From Blastococcus sp. TF02-09 (GTDB taxonomy: Bacteria; Actinomycetota; Actinomycetes; Mycobacteriales; Geodermatophilaceae), in NCBI RefSeq assembly GCF_003319105.1, contig NZ_QOHH01000011.1, positions 1 through 64,000 of the forward strand: a stretch of DNA of 64,000 nt, read 5' to 3'. The notes under the pieces were generated by a model that worked only from the letters and a program-made list of their open reading frames with translations, had not been told where the DNA came from and ran no database searches. Numbering within the stretch: position 1 is the first letter of the stretch; each line of letters opens with the position of its first letter. Positions 7,500 to 15,524 of the stretch are shown one piece after another. The translations under genes and the position numbers were made by a program.

Positions 7500-7892
7500 G
7501 TGCTCCCCGCGCTCCCCGTGCCCGTGGTCGTCGCCGACCCGGACCCGGTGTCGGCGCTCGTGCTCGCCGAGATCATCGGCGGCACCGGCGCCGCGGTCGA
7601 CGTGGTCCAGGACGTCGACGTCCTGGTCCGGCGGCTCGCCGTCGCGCCCGCTCCCGCCGCGGTCGTCCTCGTGGCCCCGCTGCCCGGGGCCTCGCTGCCC
7701 ACGGCCCTGGGCATCTGCGCGGAGGCGGTGCCCTACGCCGCGCGCGTGGCCCTCGTCGACCAGGACAGCCCGGTCGCCCGCATCTCCGCGCTGGACGCCG
7801 GCGCCGACATCGTGCTCGCCCTGCCCGTGCACGCCGGGGAGCTGCGCTCCGCGCTCGCCGCGGTGGTGCGCCGCACCTGGATGGGGGTGTGA
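7500..7892 (+). CDS. Degenerate receiver-domain protein (pseudo-receiver)
   Basis: 130 residues from GTG 7500 with GGAGG 5 nt upstream. It has the length and alternating beta/alpha pattern of a stand-alone response-regulator receiver: acidic pair region VVVADPDPVSALVLAE, beta-3 AVVLVAPLPG, beta-5 IVLALPVHAGEL. Key residues are lost: the phosphoacceptor Asp of beta-3 is Ala/Pro, the conserved Thr is Val (VALVDQ), and the Lys before the cis-Pro of beta-5 is Leu (ALP instead of KP). It therefore probably signals without phosphorylation. The next gene overlaps it by 4 nt, so it is tied to the HEAT protein and glycosyltransferase. Confidence 0.65.
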   Translation: MLPALPVPVVVADPDPVSALVLAEIIGGTGAAVDVVQDVDVLVRRLAVAPAPAAVVLVAPLPGASLPTALGICAEAVPYAARVALVDQDSPVARISALDAGADIVLALPVHAGELRSALAAVVRRTWMGV

Positions 7893-9220
7893 CGGTGCGC
7901 AGCATCCTGCTCGGCACGCTGCCCCTGCTGACCGCGGCCCTTGCCGCCACGGTCGCGTCGGTCTGGGTCGTGCGCCGCACCCGCTCCTTCACCCGCGGTC
8001 GCCGGACGGCACTGCGCATCAGAATCCGCGGTGACCTGGTCGCCGTGGTCCTGGGATCTGGAGACGCCGACGCCGCCCGGGACCGGCTGGAGCACCTGGC
8101 CCGCCGCCGGGCCGGTCGCCGGCTCCTGCTGGAGCTGACCGTCTCGGTGGCCGGCACCGTCCGCGGGGAGTCCGACCGGCGGCTGGCCGATCTCGTCGAG
8201 ACCACGGGCCTGGTGTCGGAGCTGGTGGCGCAGCTGGGCCACCCCGATCCCTACCGGCGGACCGCCGCCGCGGAGACGATCGGCGCCCTCCGCCTGTGGT
8301 CGGTCGTCGACACGCTGCACGCCGCCATGCGCGACGAGGACACCGACGTCCGCATCGCGGCCGCCACCGCCTACGTCCGGCTGGACGCCCACCGCGCCGC
8401 CCCGGCGCTGCTGCGCATGATCGGCAAGGAGGACGAGCGCGCCGCGGAACGTCTCGCCGACCTGGTCTGTCTCCTGGGCCCTGCCGCCGCGCCCGCCGTC
8501 CTGGACCGGATCCGCGCCGGGGAGCGCACGCCCCGGATGCTCCGGGTCCTGGCTGCCTGCGGGAACCAGATGCTCGCCCAGCCCGTCCAGATGGAGGCGC
8601 TGGCCGCGCCGGACAGCGCCGTGCGGGTGGAGGCGGCCCGCGGCCTGACCCGCGGCGCGAGCACGCTCGCCGTGCCCGGCCTGCTCGCCGCGCTGGGCGA
8701 CCCCCACGAGGACGTGCGGGCGCACGCGGCGACCGCGCTCGGCCGGATCGGCGTCCCGCAGGTGGTGCCGGCGCTCGTCGCGCTGCTGGACGACCCGCGC
8801 TGGTCGGTCCGGCAGCGGGCGGCGGCGGCGCTGGCCTCCGTCCCCGGTGGCGTCACCGTCCTCACCGAGCTGATCGGCCACAGCCCGCAGTTCGTCACGA
8901 CCGCGGCGGCGACCGGTCTCCAGCAGGCGTTCGTCGGCACCGGCCTGCTCACCGACCTGGTGGCCGAGGACCCGGCCCGTCGCGCCGTCGCGGAGGCCGC
9001 CGTGGCCGCCCTCGCGCAGCGGACGTCGACGACGCGGCTGCTGACGGAGGCGGCGCGGAGCTTCCCGCACCCCGGCGTCCGCGAGCGGCTCGGTGCGCTG
9101 CTGACCTCCACCGAGGACGTCGTCAGCGTCCGTCCGGTCGTCCCCCCGGTGCCGCTGCCGCGGGACCTGGTGCCCGTGCCGCCGCGCGCCGAGGTCGTGG
9201 GGGCCTCCCGTGCTCGCTGA
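7889..9220 (+). CDS. Membrane-anchored HEAT-repeat protein
   Basis: 443 residues from GTG 7889, overlapping the receiver stop as GTGA. One N-terminal transmembrane helix (SILLGTLPLLTAALAATVASVWVV) precedes a cytoplasmic part. From about 105 to 390 there are seven or so HEAT-type helical repeats (for example DPYRRTAAAETIGALR, DEDTDVRIAAATAYVRL, DPHEDVRAHAATALGRIG, DPRWSVRQRAAAALASV), a scaffold for protein contacts. The tail is Pro/Val-rich. The 3' end overlaps the GT2 gene by 11 nt. It probably links the receiver to the synthase at the membrane (inference). Confidence 0.75.
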   Translation: MTVRSILLGTLPLLTAALAATVASVWVVRRTRSFTRGRRTALRIRIRGDLVAVVLGSGDADAARDRLEHLARRRAGRRLLLELTVSVAGTVRGESDRRLADLVETTGLVSELVAQLGHPDPYRRTAAAETIGALRLWSVVDTLHAAMRDEDTDVRIAAATAYVRLDAHRAAPALLRMIGKEDERAAERLADLVCLLGPAAAPAVLDRIRAGERTPRMLRVLAACGNQMLAQPVQMEALAAPDSAVRVEAARGLTRGASTLAVPGLLAALGDPHEDVRAHAATALGRIGVPQVVPALVALLDDPRWSVRQRAAAALASVPGGVTVLTELIGHSPQFVTTAAATGLQQAFVGTGLLTDLVAEDPARRAVAEAAVAALAQRTSTTRLLTEAARSFPHPGVRERLGALLTSTEDVVSVRPVVPPVPLPRDLVPVPPRAEVVGASRAR

Positions 9221-10649
9221 CCGGCTGTCCGGTCTGCTGGTCGCCTCGGCGGCGGTCGGGCTGGGCTACACCGTGGCCCTGCAGGCGATCATGCTGTTCG
9301 TCTCGGCGTCCGCCGCGCTGTCCCTGGCCCGGCTGGGCCCGGCGCGGCGCGCGGGACGGCTCGCGGAGCTGCGCCGCACCGCCGATCCGGTGCCCGTCAC
9401 CGTCGTGGTCCCCGCCTACAACGAGGGCCCGGTCATCGTTCCCGCGATCACCTCGCTGCTGGCGCTGGACTACCCGGCGCTGCAGGTGGTCGTGGTCAAC
9501 GACGGGTCGACCGACGACACCCTCGAGCGCCTCGTCGCCGCCTTCGACCTGCTGCCCGTGCACCTCCCGCCCGAGGCCTTCGCCGCGCTCCCCGGCCGGC
9601 CGGTGCGCGCGGTGTGGGAGCCGATCGGGGGCGTGCTGCCGCTGCGGGTACTCGACAAGGAGGCCGGCGGGTCCAAGGCCGACGCCGTCAACGTCGGCGT
9701 CAGCGTCGTCGACACCCCGCTGGTCGTGGTCGGGGACGGCGACGGACTGGTCGAGCCCGACGCGCTGGCCCGGGCCTGCGTGGCGCTCCGCGACCACCCC
9801 GGCGACCCCGTGGCGGTGGGCGGGACGATCCTGCCGGTCAACGACTGCGTGGTGGTCAACGGGCAGGTGGTCCGCCCGCGGGTCCCGCGCAACTTCCTGG
9901 CGGCCTGCCAGCTGCTCGAGTACCTGCGCAGCTTCCTCGTCAGCCGCGCCGGGATGGGCGCGCTGGCGTCGGTGACGATGGTGTCGGGGGCGTTCGGGCT
10001 GTTCCGCACCGACGAGGTGCGCCAGGTCGGCGGCTTCACCGTCGGCCACCTGGGCGAGGACCTGGACATCACCATCCGGCTGGCGCAGCAGGCGCTGGAC
10101 AGCGGCCGGACCGTCGGCGGCGGCCCGGTGCTGCAGGTGCCCGAGGCGGTGCTGTGGACAGAGGTGCCCGAGACTCTCCAGGTGCTGGGACGGCAGCGGA
10201 TGCGCTGGCACCGCGGGCTGGTCCGCTGCCTGCGCGAGCACCGGCGGCTCATCGGGAACCCCCGGTACCGCGGGTTCGGCATGTTCGGGCTGACCTACCT
10301 GACCGCCTTCGAGCTGGTGGCGCCGGTCATGGAGGCGGTCGGCTACCTGACGCTGGTCGTGGCGGCCCTGACGGGGCACCTCGACCCCGTCGTCGCCGCC
10401 GCCATGGCCGGGTGCACCGTGCTGGCCGGGTGGCTGACCACCGCCGTCGCCGTGTACCTGCAGGAACGCCGGTTCGGTCGGTACGGGGCGCGGGGCGACC
10501 TGGCCCGGCTCCTGCTGGTCGCGCTCGCCGAGCCGTTCGTCTACCGGCCGATCACCCTCTGGTGGCGCATGCGGGCCCTCGTCCCCGGCACCGAGCAGTG
10601 GGGGGCCATGCCTCGGAAGGGCTTCGCCACCACGGCACCGGCTGGCTAG
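9210..10649 (+). CDS. Processive family 2 glycosyltransferase (membrane)
   Basis: 479 residues. N-terminal transmembrane segment, GT2 domain about 60-300, then two or three C-terminal membrane helices (LTYLTAFELVAPVMEAVGYL, VVAAAMAGCTVLAGWLTTAVAVY). Catalytic motifs: D98 in VVVVNDGSTDDT, DGDG at 176-179, E283-D284 in HLGEDLDI and Q329-xxRW in GRQRMRW. The D,D,D,QxxRW set marks processive synthases of the BcsA/PgaC/HasA type that polymerise and export a polysaccharide. Sugar specificity cannot be read from the sequence. Last gene of the receiver-HEAT-GT2 operon. Confidence 0.85.
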   Translation: MLADRLSGLLVASAAVGLGYTVALQAIMLFVSASAALSLARLGPARRAGRLAELRRTADPVPVTVVVPAYNEGPVIVPAITSLLALDYPALQVVVVNDGSTDDTLERLVAAFDLLPVHLPPEAFAALPGRPVRAVWEPIGGVLPLRVLDKEAGGSKADAVNVGVSVVDTPLVVVGDGDGLVEPDALARACVALRDHPGDPVAVGGTILPVNDCVVVNGQVVRPRVPRNFLAACQLLEYLRSFLVSRAGMGALASVTMVSGAFGLFRTDEVRQVGGFTVGHLGEDLDITIRLAQQALDSGRTVGGGPVLQVPEAVLWTEVPETLQVLGRQRMRWHRGLVRCLREHRRLIGNPRYRGFGMFGLTYLTAFELVAPVMEAVGYLTLVVAALTGHLDPVVAAAMAGCTVLAGWLTTAVAVYLQERRFGRYGARGDLARLLLVALAEPFVYRPITLWWRMRALVPGTEQWGAMPRKGFATTAPAG

Positions 10650-10658
10650 GTTCGGGCG

Positions 10659-11441
10659 GTGCCCGATCTCGCGGACCGCGCCCGGACCCTCCTCGACCTG
10701 CACACCGCCCCGGAGGTGCTGGTCCTCGCCAACGTGTGGGACGTCGTCTCCGCCCGGGTGGTCGCCGGTACCGACGGCGTCCGGGCCCTGGCCACCGCCA
10801 GTCACTCCATCGCGGCGACCTTCGGCTACGAGGACGGCGAGCACATCCCGCTGGACGTCCACCTGGACATGGTGTCCCGCATCGCGGCCGCCGTGGACCT
10901 GCCCGTCTCCATGGACATGGAGGCCGGCTACGGGGACCCGGGGGAGACCGCGCGGCGGGCGATCGAGGCCGGGGCGGTCGGCGGGAACCTCGAGGACGCT
11001 CTGCGGCCGCTCGACGACGCCGTCGCCGCGGTCGAGGCGGTGCTCGCCGCCGGGTGGGACGCCGGGATCGGCTTCGTGCTCAACGCCCGCACCGACGCGC
11101 TGCTCCGTGCCGACGCCGCCGCCGACCGCACCGAGGTGCTCACCGAGGCGGTGCGTCGTGGGCGGGCCTACCTGGAGGTGGGCGCACCGGTGGTCTTCGT
11201 CCCGGGCGCCGTCGACCGCGAGGAGATCGCCGTGCTGGCCGAGGCGTTCGGGCCCGGGCGGTTGAGCGTGATCGCGATCCCCGGCCGGTCGCCGTCGATC
11301 CGGGAGCTGCGGGAGCTGCGGGTGGCCCGCGTCTCGACCGGCCCGAACACCCAGCGGGTGGCGCTCACCGCGTTGCAGGACGCCATTGCCGAGCTCCTCG
11401 CGGGTGGCTCGCTCCCGCCGTCGACCCGTCCGCTGAACTGA
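10659..11441 (+). CDS. Isocitrate lyase/PEP mutase family protein
   Basis: 260 residues, the length of the PEP-mutase/2-methylisocitrate-lyase-like branch. The TIM-barrel begins LANVWDVVSARVV and contains MDMEAGYGDP (metal-binding Asp/Glu) and NARTDALL. The usual KKCGH-type catalytic loop of true isocitrate lyases is not seen, so the exact C-C or P-C bond chemistry is open. GTG 10659 follows TAGGTT by 6 nt, the layout of a leaderless transcript. Confidence 0.8.
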   Translation: MPDLADRARTLLDLHTAPEVLVLANVWDVVSARVVAGTDGVRALATASHSIAATFGYEDGEHIPLDVHLDMVSRIAAAVDLPVSMDMEAGYGDPGETARRAIEAGAVGGNLEDALRPLDDAVAAVEAVLAAGWDAGIGFVLNARTDALLRADAAADRTEVLTEAVRRGRAYLEVGAPVVFVPGAVDREEIAVLAEAFGPGRLSVIAIPGRSPSIRELRELRVARVSTGPNTQRVALTALQDAIAELLAGGSLPPSTRPLN

Positions 11442-11448
11442 CCCGCGG

Positions 11449-11958
11449 GTGCGCGCGTCGGAGCGGCTCGCCTGGGCCGCCGGGGTGGTGGCGCCGGCGC
11501 CGGGGGACCGCGTGCTCGAGGTCGGGTGCGGGCACGGCGTCCTGCTGTCGCTGCTCGCCGATCGGGCGGGGGAGGTGGTCGGCGTCGACCGGTCCGCGAC
11601 CATGACCGCCGCGGCCGGCCGCCGGAACGCCGACGCCGTGGCGCGGGGCCGGGTGCGGGTGCTCACCGGCCGGCTCACCGACGCCGACCTGGGCGGGCCC
11701 GCCTTCGACGTCGTCGTCTCCTTCGACGTGCGGGCGTTCTGGACCCCGCCGGCCCCGGATTGGGACGTCGTCGCGCGGGTGCTGCGTCCCGGCGGCCGGG
11801 TCGTCGTCGCCTTCTCGGTGATGACGCCCGACGCGCTCGAGCCGGTGACCGCGGCGATCACCCGGCTCGCCGCCGAGCGGGGGATCGGGCAGGTCGCCGT
11901 CCACCGCGCCGCGACCGCGCCGTACGCGTCGGCGGCGGTCGAGCTGCAGGCCCCCTGA
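11449..11958 (+). CDS. Class I SAM-dependent methyltransferase
   Basis: 169 residues. Motif I is VLEVGCGHGVLLSLLA, acidic post-I is VVGVD, and motif III/IV is FDVVVSFDVRAF with [12 protein letters not shown], a compact Rossmann methyltransferase of the ubiE/Methyltransf_11 type. It begins 8 nt after the PEP-mutase-like gene and is probably co-transcribed. The C-terminal substrate lid is short. Substrate unknown. Confidence 0.8.
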   Translation: MRASERLAWAAGVVAPAPGDRVLEVGCGHGVLLSLLADRAGEVVGVDRSATMTAAAGRRNADAVARGRVRVLTGRLTDADLGGPAFDVVVSFDVRAFWTPPAPDWDVVARVLRPGGRVVVAFSVMTPDALEPVTAAITRLAAERGIGQVAVHRAATAPYASAAVELQAP

Positions 11959-11980
11959 CGTCGTCCTCCCTCACCGCGGC

Positions 11981-12016
11981 GCGTCCTCCCTCACGGTGCA
12001 CGGTGAGGGAGGACGC
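11981..12016. terminator. Bidirectional terminator hairpin with repeated half-site
   Basis: A perfect 14-bp stem GCGTCCTCCCTCAC/GTGAGGGAGGACGC around GGTGCACG. It lies between the convergent methyltransferase gene and the glycosyltransferase operon. The left arm is also partly repeated just upstream (CGTCCTCCCTCAC near 11961-11974), so two alternative pairings are possible. Confidence 0.65.
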
Positions 12017-12021
12017 GCTGG

Positions 12022-12038
12022 GATCAGGTCACCTGATC
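12022..12038. promoter_or_regulatory. Perfect 17-bp inverted repeat (operator or second hairpin)
   Basis: GATCAGGTCACCTGATC: two perfect 8-bp arms around one base. It lies 6 nt after the terminator hairpin and 19 nt before the last codon of the minus-strand operon. The perfect symmetry and short centre fit a protein site better than an RNA loop, but there is no promoter nearby to regulate. Confidence 0.4.
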
Positions 12039-12056
12039 GTGGCCGGGGCGCGGGGG

Positions 12057-12326
12057 TCACATGACCAGGGCGCGGACCGTCCAGAGCAGGACGACGACGG
12101 CGATCGCCGCGGCGAGGCCGGCGTAGAGCCGACGTTCTTGGAGCCGGTCGACCTCGGTCTCGTCGGCCATCGCCATCGGGTCGGCCCACACGGGCAGCAC
12201 CCCGCCGCGGGCGGCGAGCTCGGCGGCGGTCAGCACGACCGGCGGCGAGACACGGTACGGGCGCGAGGCCAGGTTCGCCGTGACCGCAGCCGCCGCCCGG
12301 TCGCTGGTGGTACGTCCCCTGCTCAT
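12057..12326 (-). CDS. Small membrane protein ending the GT2/PHP/ATP-grasp operon
   Basis: 89 residues. A basic, Ala-rich N-terminus and a middle VLPVWADPMAMADETEVDRLQERR lead to one C-terminal transmembrane helix (LYAGLAAAIAVVVLLWTVRALVM), so it is tail-anchored. Its ATG overlaps the GT2 stop as ATGA, showing tight coupling. No family recognised. By position it may be an accessory subunit of the synthase, as small proteins are in other polysaccharide synthases (inference). Confidence 0.7.
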   Translation of the reverse strand: MSRGRTTSDRAAAAVTANLASRPYRVSPPVVLTAAELAARGGVLPVWADPMAMADETEVDRLQERRLYAGLAAAIAVVVLLWTVRALVM

Positions 12327-13798
12327 GCCATGACCCTTCCGGTCTTCTCGGTCTTGTCCCAGGTCATCGCGGCCCCGCGGAACTCCTTGAGGTAGGCGTC
12401 CACGGTGATCGCGCACATCATCGGGCCGAACCCGACGAGGTAGAGCCCGATCGGTGCCAGCCGGCGGCCCCAGCGGGTGAGCTCGAGCTTGCGGACCAGG
12501 AAGGCCATCGGCACGCAGAGCACCAGCCAGCTGTAGACGAACAGCGTCCAGCCGCTGCTGTCGCCGGCACTTCCCGGGACCAGCGGCGGGAAGGTGGCTC
12601 CGATGAGCACGGCGAAGGAGACGGCGCCCGGGAAGAGCAGCGCCTCCTTCCAGACCTTGAGCCCGACCCGCGGGTCGACCGAGATCGTCATGGTGACCAT
12701 GAAGACGAAGGTCGCCACGGGGACGAAGACCGCGGCACCGAACACCGACGCCGCCAGGTCGCTGTCGAGCAGGTAGAGCCCGACGAGGCCGATCGAGGTC
12801 AGCAGCATCGCCACGGGGAGCAGCAGGATCGCGAACCAGAAGATGCCGAAGAAGAAGCCGCCCAGCCCCGGGTGCACCGACTTCCGGAACCACAGGTGGC
12901 GGTACATCGAGGTGATCTGCACGTTGCCCCGCGCCCAGCGCAGCCGCTGCTTCCACAGCGCGTCGATGCCGGCCGGCTCCTCGGCCAGCACGCGGGCGTG
13001 CGGCTCGAAGACGACGCGGCGCCCGGCCAGCTGGGTGCGGAACGTGGTCACCGTGTCCTCGGCCAGCGACGAGGTGTCGATCTGGCCGCCGATGGCCTCC
13101 AGGTTCTCCCGGGTGTGCAGCTGCGCGCCGCCGGCCAGGCAGGCCATCGCGCCGGCGACGTTCTGCGCCCGCCGGGAGGCCGCCTGGGCCGCCAGGTAGT
13201 CGAACCCGATGAAGCGGGTGACGCCGCGGGTGTCCTCGCTGCCCTCGCGGATGTAGGCGGTGACCGCGCCGACGGTGGGGTCGGCGAGGTGGCGGGTCAT
13301 CTTGCGCAGCGACTCCGGCGCGTAGATGACGTCGGCGTCCATGATCAGGAGCGCCTCCATCCAGTCGTCGGCCAGGATCTCGCGCAGCCCGTGGTTGAGG
13401 GTGTGCGCCTTGCCCTCGCCGCCCTTCTCGCGGCGCAGGTGCACGACCCGCCCGGGGAAGCGGTCGGCGAGCCGCGCCATCACGGCGGGGGTGTCGTCGG
13501 TGCTGGCGTCGTCGACGACGAAGACGCGCAGCCGGTCCGGCGGGTAGTCCAGCGCCATGAGCCGCTCGACCGAGGCGGTCAGCACGGCCGCCTCGTTCCA
13601 CGCCGGCACCAGCACCGCCACGTTGGGCAGGTAGGGCCCGGTCTCGCGGTAGTGGTTGCGCACGGCGTGCACGGGGATGAGCAGGAACTGCGCCAGCCCG
13701 GCCAGCACGGGGATCGCGCCGAAGCCGACGAAGAGCAGGAAGACGCCGACCAGCACGTCCCGGCCGAGGCCGGGCAGGTCGGGAAGGACGTCGGTCAT
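12323..13798 (-). CDS. Processive family 2 glycosyltransferase (second synthase)
   Basis: 491 residues. An N-terminal membrane helix (about 13-43), a GT2 domain with D96-D97 (VVDDASTDDT), DAD at 154-156, E247-D248 (SLAEDTVTT) and Q284-xxRW (KQRLRWARGN), then about five C-terminal helices. It is distinct in sequence from the synthase at 9210-10649 but has the same processive motif set and layout as PgaC-type poly-N-acetylglucosamine synthases. It overlaps the PHP gene upstream and the small membrane gene downstream by 4 nt each. The deacetylase in the same operon suggests an amino-sugar polymer (inference). Confidence 0.88.
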   Translation of the reverse strand: MTDVLPDLPGLGRDVLVGVFLLFVGFGAIPVLAGLAQFLLIPVHAVRNHYRETGPYLPNVAVLVPAWNEAAVLTASVERLMALDYPPDRLRVFVVDDASTDDTPAVMARLADRFPGRVVHLRREKGGEGKAHTLNHGLREILADDWMEALLIMDADVIYAPESLRKMTRHLADPTVGAVTAYIREGSEDTRGVTRFIGFDYLAAQAASRRAQNVAGAMACLAGGAQLHTRENLEAIGGQIDTSSLAEDTVTTFRTQLAGRRVVFEPHARVLAEEPAGIDALWKQRLRWARGNVQITSMYRHLWFRKSVHPGLGGFFFGIFWFAILLLPVAMLLTSIGLVGLYLLDSDLAASVFGAAVFVPVATFVFMVTMTISVDPRVGLKVWKEALLFPGAVSFAVLIGATFPPLVPGSAGDSSGWTLFVYSWLVLCVPMAFLVRKLELTRWGRRLAPIGLYLVGFGPMMCAITVDAYLKEFRGAAMTWDKTEKTGRVMA

Positions 13799-14529
13799 CG
13801 GACGCCCGCCAGGTGCTCGGTGGTGACGCTGCCGGCGACCCAGGAGTAGCGGCCCACCGACGACGCCTCGTGGCTGTCGGTGGAGCCGACCAGCGTCACG
13901 CCGGCGACGGCGAACGCCAGCACCGCGCGGGGGCCGGGGCAGCGCCACTTCTCGTTGACCTCGACCGTCGTCCCGGTGCGGACGGCGGCCGTCGCGATCG
14001 CGCTCAGGTGCTCGTCGGACAGCGCGCTCTCGTGCAGCCCGATCTTGGGCAGCAGCGAGAACAGGTGGGCGAGCTGGGCGCGCGGCACCTGCCCCATCGC
14101 GCGCACGGTCGCCGTCACGAGGAGGTCGAGGGCGTCCTGCGGGTGCAGTCCCGCGTCGATCTCCTCCCTGGTCCGCCGCGGGCTCCACGGACCGTCCGGC
14201 CCGGGGAACTGGTGGTCGGCGATGAGCACGCGGTCCACGCCGCCGTCCCCTACCACGAGGTCGGACGGGACGTCGAGCCGGCCGGAGGAGTCGAGGATCT
14301 TGGCCTCGACCCCGGTGAGGACCTCCAGGCCCTCGACCGGGGGCAGCGCCGCGACCTCGGCCAGGAACTCCGGCACGTACGTCGTGGAGGTGCGGACGTG
14401 GTCGACCATGCGGATGCTGGCCAGCCCGGCGTCGCGGGCGGCGGCCAGGTTCGCCGCGGTGGTGCTCACCGCGTCGTCGGACCACGTCGAGTGCACGTGG
14501 TGGTCGGTGCGGAGCAGGGCGGCGGTCAC
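13795..14529 (-). CDS. PHP-domain phosphoesterase
   Basis: 244 residues from GTG 14529, overlapping the ATP-grasp stop (GTGA) and the GT2 start (ATGA). The PHP metal motif HHVHSTWSDDA opens the protein, followed by DHVR, the ADHQFPG region and a C-terminal STDSHEASSVGRYSW block. Family members hydrolyse phosphoesters, such as histidinol phosphate or nucleotides, with a trinuclear metal site. Its place between ATP-grasp and GT2 suggests work on a precursor or signal of polysaccharide synthesis (inference). Confidence 0.82.
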   Translation of the reverse strand: MTAALLRTDHHVHSTWSDDAVSTTAANLAAARDAGLASIRMVDHVRTSTTYVPEFLAEVAALPPVEGLEVLTGVEAKILDSSGRLDVPSDLVVGDGGVDRVLIADHQFPGPDGPWSPRRTREEIDAGLHPQDALDLLVTATVRAMGQVPRAQLAHLFSLLPKIGLHESALSDEHLSAIATAAVRTGTTVEVNEKWRCPGPRAVLAFAVAGVTLVGSTDSHEASSVGRYSWVAGSVTTEHLAGVR

Positions 14530-15524
14530 GGCCGGGTCCCGTCGGACGGGGCGGGGAGGGCGTCGGCCGGGTCGAGGAAGACGTCCTCGAGGTAGCGGAC
14601 CACGGCCACCTCGGCGAAGGGCACCGCGTCCGGCAGGGGCCGGCCCAGGGCCAGGTCCAACGCCAGGGAGGGCATGTCCACGCCGGCAGCCACGGTGAGC
14701 GGCATCGCGCCGGGGAAGCGCGGGTTGACCTCGAGCAGCGCGGCGCGCCCCTCGGCGTCGCGGCGCAGCTGCACGTTGGCCACCCCGACCAGGCCGATCG
14801 CCTCGGCGACCTGGCGGGCGGTCTGCTCGAGCTCGCGGTCGGCCACGGTGCAGCCGGCCACGGAGACGCCGGAGTCGACCCGCAGGCGCGAGCGCGGCAC
14901 CGCAGCCACCACGTGCCCGTCGGCGTCGGCCAGCGTGTCCACGCTGTACTCGTCGCCGGGCAGCAGCGCCTGCACGAGCGTGTCCTCGTCGGCGCCCAGT
15001 GCGCGCAGCGCCTCGGCGTCGTCCACCTGGTGCACGCCGCGGGAACCGGCGCCGCGGCGCGGCTTCACGATCACCGGGTAGTCCCACGACGCGGGGTCGG
15101 TGGCGCCGAGCAGCTCGGTGCGCGGCGTGGGCAGCACGTCGGCGCAGCGGCGGGCCAGCGCGAACTTGTCCAGGCAGACCTCGAGGGTCTCCAGGCTCGG
15201 GGCGGCCAGCGCGGTGCCGATGGCGTCCAGGCGCTTGCGCTCGGCGGCGATGCGCGGCAGCTCGACGTCCACGGTGGAGAACAGGACGTCGACCCGCTCC
15301 CGCTCGCACAGCGCCACCAGCGAGTCGACGAACGTGTCGGCCAGGCCCGGCTCCACCAGGAAGCGGGCGCCTGGGTCGACCAGGTACAGGCCGCTGGCGT
15401 AGCGGTCCATGTCGGCGGCCAGCAGCGTGACGTCGGGACGGCGGGCGAGGGACCGGAGGACGGCGATGCCCGCGGGGCCTCCGGCACCGGTCACCAGCAC
15501 GCGGACGGGGGAGGAGTCAGACAC
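14526..15524 (-). CDS. ATP-grasp domain protein
   Basis: 332 residues from GTG 15524 (GGAG upstream), overlapping the upstream stop by 8 nt. A Rossmann-like pre-ATP-grasp domain (VRVLVTGAGGPAGIAVLRSL) is followed by ATP-grasp motifs YPVIVKPRRGAGSRGV (Lys binding ATP), DEYSVDTLADADG and the metal-binding LLEVNPRFPGAMPL. It resembles the CarB-like ligases that join a carboxylate to an amine through an acyl phosphate. The substrate is unknown. An amide-forming enzyme in a glycosyltransferase operon could decorate an amino sugar or its precursor (inference). Confidence 0.82.
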   Translation of the reverse strand: MSDSSPVRVLVTGAGGPAGIAVLRSLARRPDVTLLAADMDRYASGLYLVDPGARFLVEPGLADTFVDSLVALCERERVDVLFSTVDVELPRIAAERKRLDAIGTALAAPSLETLEVCLDKFALARRCADVLPTPRTELLGATDPASWDYPVIVKPRRGAGSRGVHQVDDAEALRALGADEDTLVQALLPGDEYSVDTLADADGHVVAAVPRSRLRVDSGVSVAGCTVADRELEQTARQVAEAIGLVGVANVQLRRDAEGRAALLEVNPRFPGAMPLTVAAGVDMPSLALDLALGRPLPDAVPFAEVAVVRYLEDVFLDPADALPAPSDGTRP

